NCBI GenBank assembly: GCA_951230915.1
Contig: OX579635.1
Coordinates: 44,764,001-44,828,000, forward strand
Direction: 5' to 3'
Origin: Antitrichia curtipendula
Lineage: Eukaryota; Streptophyta; Bryopsida; Hypnales; Leucodontaceae
Length of the DNA stretch: 64,000 nucleotides
The notes beneath the pieces were generated by a model. That model saw only the letters and a program-made list of their open reading frames with translations. It was not told the DNA's origin and ran no database searches. How positions within the stretch are numbered: the first letter of the stretch is position 1; each line of letters opens with the position of its first letter. A program made the position numbers and the translations under genes. Below are positions 33,858-46,515 of this stretch, piece by piece.

Positions 33858-36800
33858 TCACACCTTGATGATATGTGTGAGCTCCAGGATGTTGATGGAA
33901 GCAATGCCGCTGAGGCAGACGACACCAAACATGCACATTCCAACTACTGCGGTCTTCTTTGTGGTGCTCATCTCCTCCTTATGCAACCTGTTCATAAAAT
34001 GAGAATCCAAGCATGTCAGTAGACGTGGGCGTGAATTCTATTTATGTGGCACAGCCACGCAGTTATTTCAGCAACCTTGCAACTGAACTCAGAGGAACTG
34101 CGAAGAGAGAGCCTCGTCAATTGACTACAGAATCATGGTCTAAAGGTGACCAATTCGATTGATCATATTGTGAAAAAAATTTAGTGAAGATGAAGGCCAA
34201 ATTCAAACGCACCAAAATCAGTGAAGACCGATTTTGAGCAAGTCACATGACGATGCAACCATGGTCAGCTGATTTTCTAAATATATATAATGCTTTGAAA
34301 CTTGATTTACACCAACATTCTTTACGATAGTGTGTACCTATGGTGAAAATCTCAAAACTTTTGAGTGCGCTTTGTCATTTTTAATGAATTCCCTTAACTT
34401 CATCTCCAAAAATTGACGTGAACATCAAATCTTCACAAACATATCTAAATTTTTTATGATTAATAGAAGGCATATGATTTCATTTGTGGAAAATAATTTC
34501 CATGTCGTTATAGTGACCAATGCGGCTTCAAATTTGAAAATGATTGAAGTTTCATAACGTGTTTATAGGCCCGTCCTTTCAGGATGAAAACGGTTGACTA
34601 ATGACCCCAACTGTCACGTTCATAACAACGTTTCAGCCCTTACTCCATGTTGTCTGAACCTTGGACGAAGAATGCCTTTAAGACAACAGACTGTGCACAA
34701 CAATACTAATAGCAATGCCTTCGCATACGGCGTTGAGATGAGTTGCTCACTTGTAATAGAAAAGAGACGGAAGAAGGAGGGATACTGAAACGGAGCACAC
34801 TCCTCCAACAATAGATTCCACACTCCCAAGCACATTGTACCTGGACAGCATCACAACATCACATTGTTAACACCATAAATGGAGCCTGTTAAACGCACTC
34901 CTGGAACTATATCAAGTACAAACAGGGGTTATCGTGAACGTACGCAAGGTAAGCCACTACGTAAGCCAGACCCAGCACTATCGTCCTTGTAATTAAATCG
35001 GCTACACCTGCAATGATAGAGCCCTGATCAGATCGTGCTGCAAATTCTAGCAAAGGATTCAATCTCCAAACATGGAGATTATAAATTCCTCGTTTTGAAT
35101 GCTTCAAAATGAAAACAGATTGAAAAACAGTCTTGCTACACTTGCTAACAATTTCTCCCCGAGATGAGCTGTTTTTAATACCTGGATGATGGGAACTTGC
35201 GGATCCCGAGATCAAGTCCACTATTAATTCCGCTATCACATACGTCAGCGCCTGCAAACATCAGTAAACACGTTAGAAGATGCTCATACAATTTCATACA
35301 AATTGGTTGTGATTAGGACCACCAAGGTAAATAAAGCAACTGCTTTAGCAAGTATATTCTTGTAGATGGCTAGAAAACCAGCAACCAAAAGCAGGGGAAG
35401 TTACTTTCCAGATATGTATACGAATATATAGAAGTGACTGGAAGTCGTTGGAAATTTCAATGCAAGTAAATCCAAGAGGCTTGCAGAACTTACAGGAATT
35501 GTGGAGTAAGCGCTCATAGCCACCAAGACAGTGACCAACTCGTTGATAGTAATCCTTAATTCTCCAAGTCTCAGAAGGACAAACCCCGTCACCCCAGATG
35601 CTTCATTGAGGTTCGCTGTCACCAACACCTGCGTAGCACCGCCAAAGTAGAAATACGAAATAGACCCCATGGTGGCATACCTGGAACCCAGCAGCTTGTA
35701 AGTATAGTGGCAAAATGGAAGCTGTTTTTAAGACAACTATAATCACATCCTAGCACAATCAAATGACTTGCAATTGGTACGACCAGTGTCACTTTCATCA
35801 AGGCCCCTTACTCACGAAACATTTGTGGGGCTCGACAATGTCCAAATATGGAGTATACAGACTGAAGGAGGGAAGACGTACAAGAGGAACATTGATAAAA
35901 ATGCAACGTTTAGGCAATTCTCGAAATTTTGTGGGTTCTTCATACTTCTTCGCATTGAAGGTAAGCCCGCGTGACCTGTGCAAGGACTGGACGTTTAGGA
36001 ACCGCAGGAGCTTGTCAAGCAATCAATCAATCTAGAAACCACTTTCAATTTGAAACGATCAAGAAAGCACACGATTAAAATGGAATCGAGTATACCAGAA
36101 AGGGAGACAACCAGAATGCCTGTTGCAATTGGAAAATGTGCCCAATTGACATTTTCATGAACTGCACTGGAGCTGTCATGCACTGCCTCACGGTTTGGAT
36201 CCACAGCATATGATATCACCACAACTGTCCCCAAGCACGAGGTTAGCATTTCGAATAAAAAATCAGCTATTCAAAATAAGATGGAAAAATAAAAATAAAA
36301 CAAACCTGTGGTCAGAAGCAAAGATGACAGGACCCCGGAGACGCTTATGGATGTCAGCCGTGAAAAAGTTCGAACCCAGATGGCTGGTAGCATGATAACG
36401 GTACTTCCAATAATCACAGCATCCCTGCAAAAGCAAACAATTATAGCAAACATTACGTGGGTCCATGTAGGCTGAGCATCAACAGCCAAGAAGTCATGTT
36501 TGCGAAAACCAACCTTGAAGATAAGCACATGGAACCCAGACACAAGGCTCCTGGAGGCAGAAGCATCTCAATGCACTGCCAGACAATGATCAAGCACATG
36601 CATGACGCTCCAAAAAACTCCGCCAGCACCATCACCATCACCTATGACCATCCGCATCACCTTTTCCCGCATCAGTTTCGGCACTAGATCAGCACAAATA
36701 ATCCCTCTCCTCATTCGCTGGCTTGTAGTTGAAACAAAGTCTCAAAATATCTTCTACTAGATTCACAACGTTATTAATGATAAATTTGCGTTACACTAAC

Positions 36801-37887
36801 TCTAACTTAGCATTAACTCAACATGAGAACTATATGAATCTAATGCCTACTAACTGAATTTAAATAAACTCTCTTAATCGAGAAGGGGTCATTACTAATG
36901 AACAGGAACAAACAGGTAGATACTCGACCAATTACTAGGACATTATGAAGAGAGACTACACCTTCAAAGTTTCAAAGTAAACACAGAAATAGAGGTCACA
37001 CAAAACGTTTCACACTTGGTAATCTGACCCTGAATTTGACATGAAACTTGAAAAGAGAGGTCATTAGGTCGACATCTACCATCCAGTGACCCAGATTGCC
37101 CATAGCTGTTGTACCCAAATTCGGGTACGATTGCACCATGGTTCTTGGCATCTTGTCGAATGACCAACATATGAGCTTCGCTGAGTAAGCAAACATAAAG
37201 CTCACCACTGCCAACACCACCTACACCTCCCATTCATTGGAATTAGAAAGCCTCACCAAGACATAGGGTTAATAATAACGATCCCTAATAGTATGAGTAG
37301 CGAGTAATTCTGAACATGGTTAAACGTAATACTCACGAGCATGTCAAGATTGGGGATAGCATTTGGTTCGTACCAAACTGATCCACCCCCCGAGTCGAAA
37401 AGCATAACCCAAGCTCAGTAACCCTACGCCAACATAGAGATTCACCTGCAGCCAAATCCAAACTTTAGCACTGGTACTGGGAGATCACAAGCTAATAAAA
37501 CATGATCAATAAGAAACTCTGTACTTCTGTAGATTGTACAGAGTGCCCAGAGATAAAGAAAAGAAAAGAATTAGGTTTCACCCTTATAGCAAGACCTTAT
37601 AGCAACCAAGGAGGACTATATAATGACCTAATCCAACAAGCATTGGGGAAAATGGCACTTACAATGTTTAAAATGGTCTGCGCATCCGATTGCAACACGC
37701 CCACTGGCCCATCGTCAAAAGACTCCAGCAAGTCCAGCTTGGTTGTGGAAGGGGCGCATGCTGTTCGACTGGTTTTATTCTCCTTGTCGACTCCAATCCA
37801 GTCCCCATGCTCCTCGTCATACGACGTTCCTTCGTGACCTTCTAATAACGCAGCTTTCGTGTCGTTTTCCTCTTGAAATGTCGCCAT
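33858..37887 (-). CDS. AVT-type (AAAP family) amino acid transporter, 12 exons
   Basis: Exons (minus strand): 37887-37663, 37445-37374, 37220-37080, 36641-36514, 36424-36306, 36224-36096, 35975-35882, 35680-35494, 35251-35182, 35007-34944, 34840-34751, 33987-33858. All introns are GT-AG and the frame closes to 482 aa. Residues 1-70 are acidic and hydrophilic, the usual cytosolic tail. The first membrane segment, LYVGVGLLSLGYAFRLGGW, carries the hallmark of AVT (vacuolar amino acid transporter) proteins. Further marks are VIMLPAIWVRTFSRLTSISV, a GHAG..SM segment (about 272-280), LYATMGSISYFYFGG, and a penultimate helix ending in LLLPSLFYYK. About eleven membrane segments can be counted, as in the family. 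AVT proteins move neutral amino acids across vacuolar or other endomembranes with protons; substrate and direction are not readable here. The central loop LNEASGVTGFVLLRLGELR is less typical. ATG 37887 is chosen because the frame upstream lacks another good start. Confidence 0.9.
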
Positions 37888-39010
37888 AGCTGTGCCCCAC
37901 ACAACAACAGAAATAAGAGGAAATGTAGGTTTCTTTCCTGCTTTTCTGGACTAGGTTTCCATTTTGCAAGTCCACGCAGTCTCAACGACAATTTAACGGA
38001 AAGCAACACCCCACGCTGCATTCACTGCATCCTCATGAAATGCCCTGTTCTTGACTAACCTCGCACTTGCAATTCTCATTTCCTACACACTTTTCATAAA
38101 TCCGTCCATACAAACACGAAACGAACTGAAGTGACAGAAACTGAAGTTTCTATCCTGCTTCCCGAAATTGGACTAGGTTTCCAATTTGCATGTCCATACA
38201 ATCTCAACTCATAATTTCATGAAGAACAACACCCCATCCTTGTAAGAAGCATTCAAAGCAACCCTCATAAAGAACCCTAATCTTGACTCCCCCAATTCTC
38301 AACTCCTACACACCTTTTTTGGGGGGTCAGAAACCCGAGAACACAATCACACAAGCATAATTGATGTAAGAATCCATTCGCATTGGCTACAATCAAGTAA
38401 CTCTCACCACGTCTCTCCTTGAAATCCAAACCTTAGAAATCAAAAGAAAGACAAAGAGATTGCAATAGCACACACAAATGCTGCCCACAGAGAAGAAGAG
38501 ATCTCCCATCTCACCGTGAAACTCTTCTTGCCAACTGCGATTGAATCTCCTTGCCAATTTTTCAACTCTTAACCAAACTCCAGAAAGAAGAGCAACACGC
38601 AGTCGGAGATCGTTCGATCTCTCACGACTTCCCCTCCCATCCAAATGAAACTTTTAATCACTTCAAAGGTTTCATTCCCTTGTTAGCCCAAGAACCCAAT
38701 TGGGAAAACTAAAGCACCGACCCAGCTTCTGATCTTTGATAGCAACATTTGTGGACTGAGAGGAAACACAGTGGAATCACGCAAAGGAGACAGCTGGTGG
38801 CGTGTTTTGCTGCCTCCTCTGACTTCACTATCAGTACTTCCGTCTGCCCAGATGCCTTGGAAGCCATATGAAAATAGTTTCTTGGCTCTTTTTCTCTCGT
38901 CTGCATGCGCCTTTAGATGGGAGGACTTTCTGCCGGTGATGCCGGAGATGCTACAGCGAAAGGGTGGTGCCAGGATAGGCGACTTGGAGATGGTACTGAT
39001 CACCCAAATC
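37888..39010 (-). promoter_or_regulatory. 5' UTR and promoter zone of the transporter gene
   Basis: The G+C content stays raised to about 39.0 kb and then falls, as seen upstream of the other genes here. A 5' UTR, perhaps with an intron, likely lies in 37888-38650. No clear TATA element is seen. Short frames on both strands show no protein similarity. Confidence 0.4.
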
Positions 39011-39183
39011 TGAAGAAACGAGCCCTGAGAAAAAAACCCACAGAAAAGTCGTAGATACTTGTTGCACGCACTTCAAGGTGTGAACATGGAAAATAGGGCA
39101 TGGTGTCAGTAAAATCTACCAATTAAAATTTTGAGCTCTTTATAACTTTTGCATATCGAAATATTGTTCTTGGATTGCAACTA

Positions 39184-39698
39184 AGGTAAACCAGCCTATG
39201 ACAGGCAGAATGACTGATTTGGTATGTTGCCATTAGCAAAATAAAATCAGATTTTTTTCTAGCAGAGACAACTTTGAGAAATGAAAGAAGCAGTTAAAAT
39301 TTTAGTTTTTGGACAAAGTAGGAATTTGTTATGAATTTTTTAAGTATTTTTTCAAAACAGTCTGTAGACTATCTGAAATCAATAAAATATGTCTTCATGA
39401 TGGTCATCTTACCACCTAATGCAGTCTTCAGATTTCTTAACACACCCACAAGAATTTTTAATGTGGCCATTACACAAAGGAATAAAAAAAAAACTCTTTA
39501 TGATGAGTTTACACTCACAACGTGTAAGTGTCCTATGCCAGTCATTACTAATTCTATCACAATCACCTAATGCACTAATGTGGGCCACTAACCAACCTGA
39601 TTAAATTGTAGAAGCAAAAATCTAAAATGGACTGTAATGGGGGGGGGTTATGTAGATGTCTGCATTAGACAGTTGGCCTATCATAGGCTGGTTTACCT
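39184..39698. mobile_element. TA-flanked foldback element, 515 bp
   Basis: The left end AGGTAAACCAGCCTATGA is repeated, inverted, at the right, and the inverted repeat continues (CAGGC / TAGGC). TA flanks both ends (39182-39183 and 39699-39700). It shares the AGGTA terminus with the other TA-flanked elements but has a different interior. No transposase is present. Confidence 0.87.
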
Positions 39699-40167
39699 TA
39701 GTGGGCCTTGTGTCGTTGCCATAGTCAAAATAAAAATAAAAATATTTTTTATTTTTATTTTAAATTCACAAAAACTTCAAAATTCAGTATCTTTAATTTT
39801 CTAGGTCCAAACAAAGTCCGTGCACCCTTCCTTGTTGAGGGCTTTCCAATGGTACCAAGAACGTGACCGGAGGACACAGTCACAGTTAGGCACTGTTACT
39901 TGACTTATAATGCAACAACCTTTAATAAAATATAGAAGGTTGATCGTATTATAGGTTAATAAAATAATCTTTTATAGAGTATAAAAGTCACTTCACTAAA
40001 TTCATAAAAGTGGTGAATATTCCAACCCAATTCCAAATCTTTGAATCCAAATTCTACATTGAGTGCAATTTTTTCCTACATTAGGATGCAAAAGAGCAAA
40101 ATTGGATCTTAGAATAGGGATCCCTGTCGCATTATGTCTATAATGGGTTTAATATTTTAAGACACAA

Positions 40168-40422
40168 AAGGCCTTATTCATTATAATTGGACAATCGACA
40201 GATTTTGAGACTTTTGCCCTAAAACAATTGTATGGATTTATCTTCGAGTCGAGGATAAGTTGAGACTGCAACCTTTTGGCAATGAAAGGTTTTTATACAT
40301 AGTAATATTTTAAAGTCTCAAATTTCCAAATAGTCTCAAAATTGAATAGTTATGACTATTTATCTTCGACTCGAGGATAAAATTGAGACTACCATTTGTC
40401 CAAATATAACGAATAAGGCCTT
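40168..40422. mobile_element. 255-bp MITE with two internal palindromes
   Basis: The left end AAGGCCTTATTCATTATA and the reverse-complemented right end AAGGCCTTATTCGTTATA match over about 28 bp with few differences. ACAA flanks both ends (40164-40167 and 40423-40426). The interior contains two near-identical palindromes, TTATCTTCGASTCGAGGATAA, each followed by GAGACT. The superfamily is unclear. Confidence 0.82.
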
Positions 40423-40424
40423 AC

Positions 40425-42160
40425 AATTTCCATAATGTATTGTATTTGAAATTGGATTTTCAAGTTTTCTAGAGTTAGAATTGCCTTTGCCAACTTTCAT
40501 GATGCTTTCACTTCTATGAGAATAAGAAAAAACTACATTTTAGGAAGAACTTTGTCATATTGTCAAACTAAAAGCAAACCAAAAAAATTCAAGTTGAATA
40601 TTAAGAATAGTTTTAGGGGGAGCTAGAAACTTAACTCTCTCAATATTTACAAGCCTTTTCTAAAAATGTTACTAGCCAACAATTCTAGTCTTTATTATTA
40701 TAAAGTAGTCTACATTTTTATGTAGAATTTTGATTTTCTTAATGTCTTTTATGTAAGGTTTGACTAATTCTAGGTGCATGGAAGTAAGCCCTATAAGTGT
40801 CAAAATGGGAAGATATATGGCTTGGTAAATGAAACCATTGAATCATTTCTAAAGAACACTATAAAGAAGGTGGTGACTCCACATCTTCTCAATTAAAAGC
40901 AATCTTCCTATTCACCCCCTTAGGTGTGGAATTCTCTTGTTGTTAACCCTATCACTGAGATGATGAACCAAAAATTATTAGATTTTTGGACAAATGGATA
41001 CATTCTTTGTCTCTAAAATTCCCTAGCCTTAAAAGTCATTCATTGGACTTTTTCAATCCTTGACAACCTTACTAGGTTAAGTTGATCTTACAAGCTAACG
41101 ATTTTTTTTTAATTCACTGATGATTCATTCACTCACTAAGATGCCCACTAATAGAGTAAGTAACATCACTCGTTTGGTGAAAATTCATCATGTCAAACTA
41201 GTAGATTCTTTTTAAAAGGGTATATTACAAGTTTGCCCTTGTGCAAGCTACTATATTAACTTTCAACAAACTGTAAAGCTCCTAGTGTGCAAAAACAAAA
41301 ACAAATACCATCATTGGTAATTGAATTGTAGAAAAAAAATAGTATTTGCTAGACTTGTTAAGCTTGGTAGGTATGTAATTTTTGTTGTGCTAATGAGAAT
41401 CATTTGGCCAGTCAACTTGTATTAGTTGTACATTTTTCATCTAAAAGCACCATTCATTGCCTCCTTTCTTTGTTGTAATGGTTGAGATGTTTTAAGTTTA
41501 TACTTTTGGACAATAGCTTCATTAGGAATTTTACTTTCAATTTTCCTTAGAAACAAGGATTTCATTTTCAAGTTTCCAAAGAATTGATTGTGTAAATTGC
41601 AATCCTTACTAGTATGACAAAGTTGTTTACATTCAAACATATTTAGATTATGGATGAAATTCCAATTATTCATCTAAAAATATGTGCAATAATCCAAATG
41701 GGGAGATGTACAACATATCATTGTATATTGAAAAGAATTGCATAAATATTGGCAATTTCATTCATTCAAAAATGGAGAGGGTTTTGTGAAGTATTCAAAT
41801 TTTTTCCTCCAAATCACAAGTTACCAAATAATCAGCACAAATAAAATCCTTAAGTATCTTGCAATCTTGGTTGGAGTGATGATGAAGTTATTTACATTCA
41901 TAAATATGTAAATTATGAATAAAACATCAACTATTCATCCAAAAGTGGTTTAGGATTCATGGAAAAAAACTGGATAAATTTTGTCAATTTCATAATGATG
42001 AAGTGTCATGGTACACAAGTGGATTTTGACTACAAAGCCAAACAGCCTTCTCGGTAAACCTAAAAGAGCAATTTCAAATTTTACACATCAACAAGGAAGA
42101 CCGTCCTGAAGATCAACGAGCACAAATAAGACGAGGCAACCACGTTGGATCATTCAACAT
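40425..42160. other. Intergenic DNA between the transporter and Rossmann-fold genes
   Basis: AT-rich with no recognisable gene. The last few hundred bases before 42161 are probably the 3' UTR of the minus-strand gene that ends there. The minus-strand frame 41437-41673 has no motif. Confidence 0.45.
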
Positions 42161-45100
42161 TCAGGACTTGTCCGCACTTTTGAAGAGCCTTTCCCATTGA
42201 GTCTGATCTGTTCCAGGACCTTCACCCTGAACATGCCCACCAATACGATGCCCATCAATCCTCCACTTGATTCTTGATTGCGGCAGAAATGCTTGACATG
42301 GAAATTAAAATATACAAACATATTTTAGGGAGGCCCTATGACACCTCAGAATTGGCCATAGTGCTGTGCTTCAAATGGCCCAAAAATGTTATGCCAAGGG
42401 ATACTTCCAAGTTTTGAGCGAGTTTCCCATTCCAAAAATAAATAAAAAATCACAAGATTTACAGTAAGAAAGCTTGTACTGACCTGAACAGAGTTGACCT
42501 CGTAGGTTTGTCCAATAGTGCATGGGATTTCCAATGCTTGAATGCAAGCTTCTGCTACCACTACTCTGCTTGCTTCCCCAGTTAAATTATCACCTGTAGA
42601 AATCCAGTGGAGGGAATTTCATTAGTGATGAAAGCACTAATACAATTATAATTGACTTGTAATTCACAAACGCACACCAAGCTATAGTATAAAGAGAAAA
42701 TAATTAAAAAGTTTCACACAAGATTTGAGTCATAATCATGTACATTACCTTGCGCTATGATTACATCACGACGACTACCAGCAGTGGCTTTTAGTAATGT
42801 ATTAAGGTCATATGACGTGTATGGTCCGTCTGTTAATCGGCCTGGTCTGCATGCAACACGTCAATTCTTCAGCAATCTCTCGGCAGTCGACATGTAATCT
42901 GCACACAAATCTTGCATAAATTTAGGCATAATATACAAACCTGATGACCGTGTAAGGGATCCCTGATTCGCGTAGAAAATCTTCTGCCATCTTTTTGTAC
43001 TTCAAAACTCCAAAGAGGTTCATGATACTAGCGCAAGAATCACCCCCCAAAACCCCATGAACTTTTAGCCTTCGATATCTAGAAGATCTACAGCACTAAG
43101 TAAGATGTTCAAAAGTACTACAAACGGCATGCGAAGTTGAGCTACTACGCAACATTGATGAAGTTAGCTGTCCAGAAAACTTTAATAGATGTTTCTTTGG
43201 ATTCAGTCATAACGCAAAGAAAACATATCACTGCAGAGAGTGATCTCAGCACATACTTGCACAAGCGTCACAGAGTGCAGTTAACTCACTTCCACGGTAG
43301 CTCGTTGAACTTAGTTACCCCTATAGATGACACCAATATGAAATGTTGGACACTCTTGGGCACGGCCGACACCAGGTTGCGCACACCATCCCAGTCTGCA
43401 GATAATGAAGCTCTATGGTCAACCCTTGTCCAGTAGTTGGTAACCGAAAGTAAGCTAACTACACCTAAAATTGACCAAATAAGAATCCGAGCATGGTTCC
43501 TACCGTATTCCTGCCTTAGTTTTGTTGGTTTCTGATGGTAATTGAAAAAGGATTCAAGATTCTCTTCGTAAATATTTTTTGAACACCCAATGAATAAACC
43601 TGTACCCCGTTTCTAGGTGCACCCAAAACCTACCCCTGGCTTTCATGTTCAACAGGTGCATATTTTTGGTAAGAATTTTTACGAGTCGGTTTTGCAGCAG
43701 GTCAAATTATGACGTGATGTTACATGCAGGCAGAAAAGTCGGATTATACTCATTGACAATGCCCACCTTTACAATAACTAACAAACTAACTACCTAGTGA
43801 TGTATAATCGTCTTGAAAATATAGGTTGAATTCATTCAGATTGAAAAAACAAACAGCAACAGAAATGGAAAGAATTGTGGTCACCTGTCTTTTCCGGTCC
43901 ATTGTCACCGTCCCAGCGCTTGGACGGGAACGCTGTGGTACCAGTGCAGCAGATCACATGTGTAACACCCTCAAATACAGAAGATATAGTTTCTGACTGC
44001 CGAGTGTCTCCAACGTGAACCTGTCGGGAAAAAATTGCATTGAAATTGCATGGATACTGGTTTGTTGTGCATACAAATAAACAGAGAGGAATATAATTGC
44101 ACACGTGTGCCTCAGTTTCGGAAACGAGAGTAGGTACAACTCTGGAACGAGGTAAACTGATAAGAAAAGTGTAAAAGGGTAGCAACTGGGACCTAAAATT
44201 TGAAACAGAGGATTTGACGAATCTATAAGAGGAAAAGGAAGAATAATACCAAATGGATGGCATTGGTGACATAAAAGACGCCGCATTACTCAACCTAAGT
44301 TACCTGAAACTTTTCTGGATCATGTTGCCCGAAGAGAGAACGAGCTTTCTCTGCATCACGAAGGACTGCCTTCACAGGTAGTCCTCTATCCAACAGTGCT
44401 GCCACTACCAGCTGCCCTGATGTCAAACATCAAGAAACTGGGCGGCATTAGTACAATTTGTGGACTCATAATCCTACAAAAAGACTTAACCTCCAAAGGG
44501 CTGATTGATCATCTTGTGAAGCTAATATAATTCAGATGAAGCCAAATTTTATGCACGAGAATCAGTGAAGAATTTCGCCGCTGGCGATCAAAAATTCAAA
44601 TCAAATGCAACAAAATAAAGTCCTAATATGCCCTTCTCAGAATTGTCCCAATTTGGGACTCTTCAGGGGCTGAACATATAGAAGTCAGTTGATGGAAAAC
44701 GAAGATTAGTGAAAATAGGAATGTCAGAGCAGGCCTGCAGAAGAAGGCAATTTCAGAATTGCATCCCCAAAAATCCACAAGTGGACTAGTACTAAGAAAT
44801 AAGAAGAATTGCATTATGCTCAACTTGGTAACAAACCTGCAAATCGAGGAGCAGAAATTGCAAGGATTGACATACCCTAATTCGAGTTATCAAAACTACA
44901 GAGACGATATGTAAGCACTGTGGTATCCACCAGTGCCAATTCGCAGGGTTCATATTAGGTCATCAAGCAGAATTTACAAGTGGACTACTACTAAGAGGAA
45001 ATAAGAATTGCGTTGAGCTCACTTTGGTAACAAACCTGCAAATCGCTCCGCAAATTGCAAGGATTGACACGCCTTAATGTTGGTAACCAAATCTACAGAG

Positions 45101-45505
45101 AGGATATGACAAGCAATATGGTATCCACGAGAATTCAAAATTCATGAAATTAGGTCATCAAGCAGAAATTCGCAACTGATCCCGAAATTTGCCAAACACG
45201 CACTGACCTACACCTCCGGTAGCTCCCACGACTAGAACACACTGCGAAGCGCCCTCCTTCCCCTTCGATTGCTCCTCCTCCACCAACTGATTGGAATCTG
45301 CAGCAAGCTGAGCGCACACTCTAAACCCCCTCCCAACACGCGGCTTCGCCACTAATCTCTTCCCACACACCTGAAGCTCCGATTGAAAAGAATGAGCACT
45401 CGCAAATTGCAATGCGCGTTGTCGCCCCACCACCACTTTGGTCCTCGGCAGCTGAGGAGGGAACCCACACGCCACCGGGGAGGCACAGGCAATGCCCACT
45501 TCCAT
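42161..45505 (-). CDS. Chloroplast NAD(P)-binding Rossmann-fold protein (At4g31530-like)
   Basis: Exons (minus strand): 45505-45208, 44416-44304, 44020-43885, 43395-43290, 43027-42941, 42846-42749, 42593-42484, 42226-42161. All splice sites are GT-AG and the frame closes to 337 aa. Residues 1 to about 65 are rich in Ala, Ser, Gln and Arg, typical of a plastid transit peptide. The dinucleotide motif is VLVVGATGGVGQ (about 90-101). Downstream come FEGVTHVICCTGTTAFPSKR, ILVSSIGVTK, NLFGVLKYKKMAEDFL, TVIRPGRLTDGPYTSYDLNT and the C-terminal GEGPGTDQTQWERLF. These match the Arabidopsis protein At4g31530 as I remember it, almost block by block. It belongs to the atypical short-chain dehydrogenases, which bind NAD(P); substrate and exact role are not known to me. 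An in-frame ATG at 45547 would add 14 residues; 45505 was chosen because a transit peptide starts well there. Confidence 0.93.
44777..45176 (-). repeat. ~199-bp tandem duplication in intron 1
   Basis: Two units start ACAAGTGGACTA (44777 and 44976) and share TGGTAACAAACCTGCAAATCG, TTGCAAGGATTGACA and ATTAGGTCATCAAGCAGAA. The duplication lies wholly within intron 1 of the Rossmann-fold gene and leaves its splice sites alone. Confidence 0.85.
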
Positions 45506-46134
45506 TCTCACCCAATTCTGAAAACTTGGGAGCCACAAACTCAACAAGAAGAATTGGTTGATGGATTGGCGGAGGAGTTGTGAGAATTGGGATTGTGTGG
45601 ACTCAGAGCAAGAATGGTGGATAGTACTTTCTGAAGAGGTTCAAGAGTGCATTGTTTTTCCTTTCAATTCTTCGGTTCTCTGTTGTTTGGGAAATTGGGA
45701 TCTAGTTGAATTTGGTGCGACGATGTTTGAGTTTGTTGCGAAATCTGGAGGTGACAATGGAGACGACGGACATCATCGCAAGGGAGGACTCGGAGGTGCT
45801 CGTGGAGACTCACTGCAGGATAAGGCGCCACGGATCGGATAATGGATTTGCAATTATAAGATGGGCCATCGTATTTTTGAAATGTGCACTCTGGTTACAT
45901 AAGGTACGCTGAATAGGGTTATTAAGGGGACCAAAAAATTAAAGGGACTTATTGTGGAAAACTGTAGATGTTTGAAACTTGATGTACAACTCTCGGACAT
46001 TTCAGTAACTATTGATGTATAGCAAAGGTAGATATTTATATAGACTATAATGTCGATTAATTCATATGGGTCCCCTTAAAAATTCTAAAGTCAGTGTAGA
46101 AGAACAATAAAATGTCACTTTCTTTTGCCTCTAC
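45506..46134 (-). promoter_or_regulatory. 5' region of the Rossmann-fold gene
   Basis: Raised G+C content up to about 45.85 kb suggests 5' UTR and promoter. Plus-strand frames (45383-45912) have no recognisable similarity and overlap the first exon in part. No TATA element is obvious. Confidence 0.4.
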
Positions 46135-46515
46135 AAAGGTAGCCGACCTCATTCCAACCATTTAAGCAATTACACATATTTCGAGCACAGGTTTCTTAAG
46201 TGGAGAAATTTTTCCATGTTAGAAATAGAGTTAAGAAATATTCCATATTTTTTTTCAAAATTTTATTTCTCAAAACATAATTATTATGATTTTTTTAGTT
46301 GAGGATTTTGTTTGACCTATTCTTGTCATATAGGTCTTCCTATTTCCAACCACAAGTTGGCTGCAAAATCGACCAAGATTGCAGCCAATCGTAATGCGCC
46401 ACGGCTACATTAGAAACTGTGCCATAATTAATCATTGTTTTTTCCTTGTTGATTGGAAAGAAAGTAGCCTACATAACGATAATAGGTCCATAGTCAGAAT
46501 GAGGTCGGCTACTTT
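46135..46515. mobile_element. 381-bp foldback MITE
   Basis: AAAGGTAGCCGACCTCATTC at the left and its inverted counterpart at the right (one deletion: AAAGTAGCCGACCTCATTC) form the termini. The shared (A)GGTAG tip suggests kinship with the TA-flanked family, but TA borders are not clear. The interior has no coding potential. Confidence 0.8.

Noticed and set aside
35882..35975. Longer version of transporter exon 7 running to 35816 (donor GTGAGT)
   Set aside because: It gives a poor match to AVT proteins. The donor GTACGT after 35882 joins in frame to produce LLYATMGSISYFYFGG, which fits the family.
45383..45912. Plus-strand frames opposite the first exon of the Rossmann-fold gene
   Set aside because: They overlap the strongly supported minus-strand exon or its upstream zone and show no known motif.
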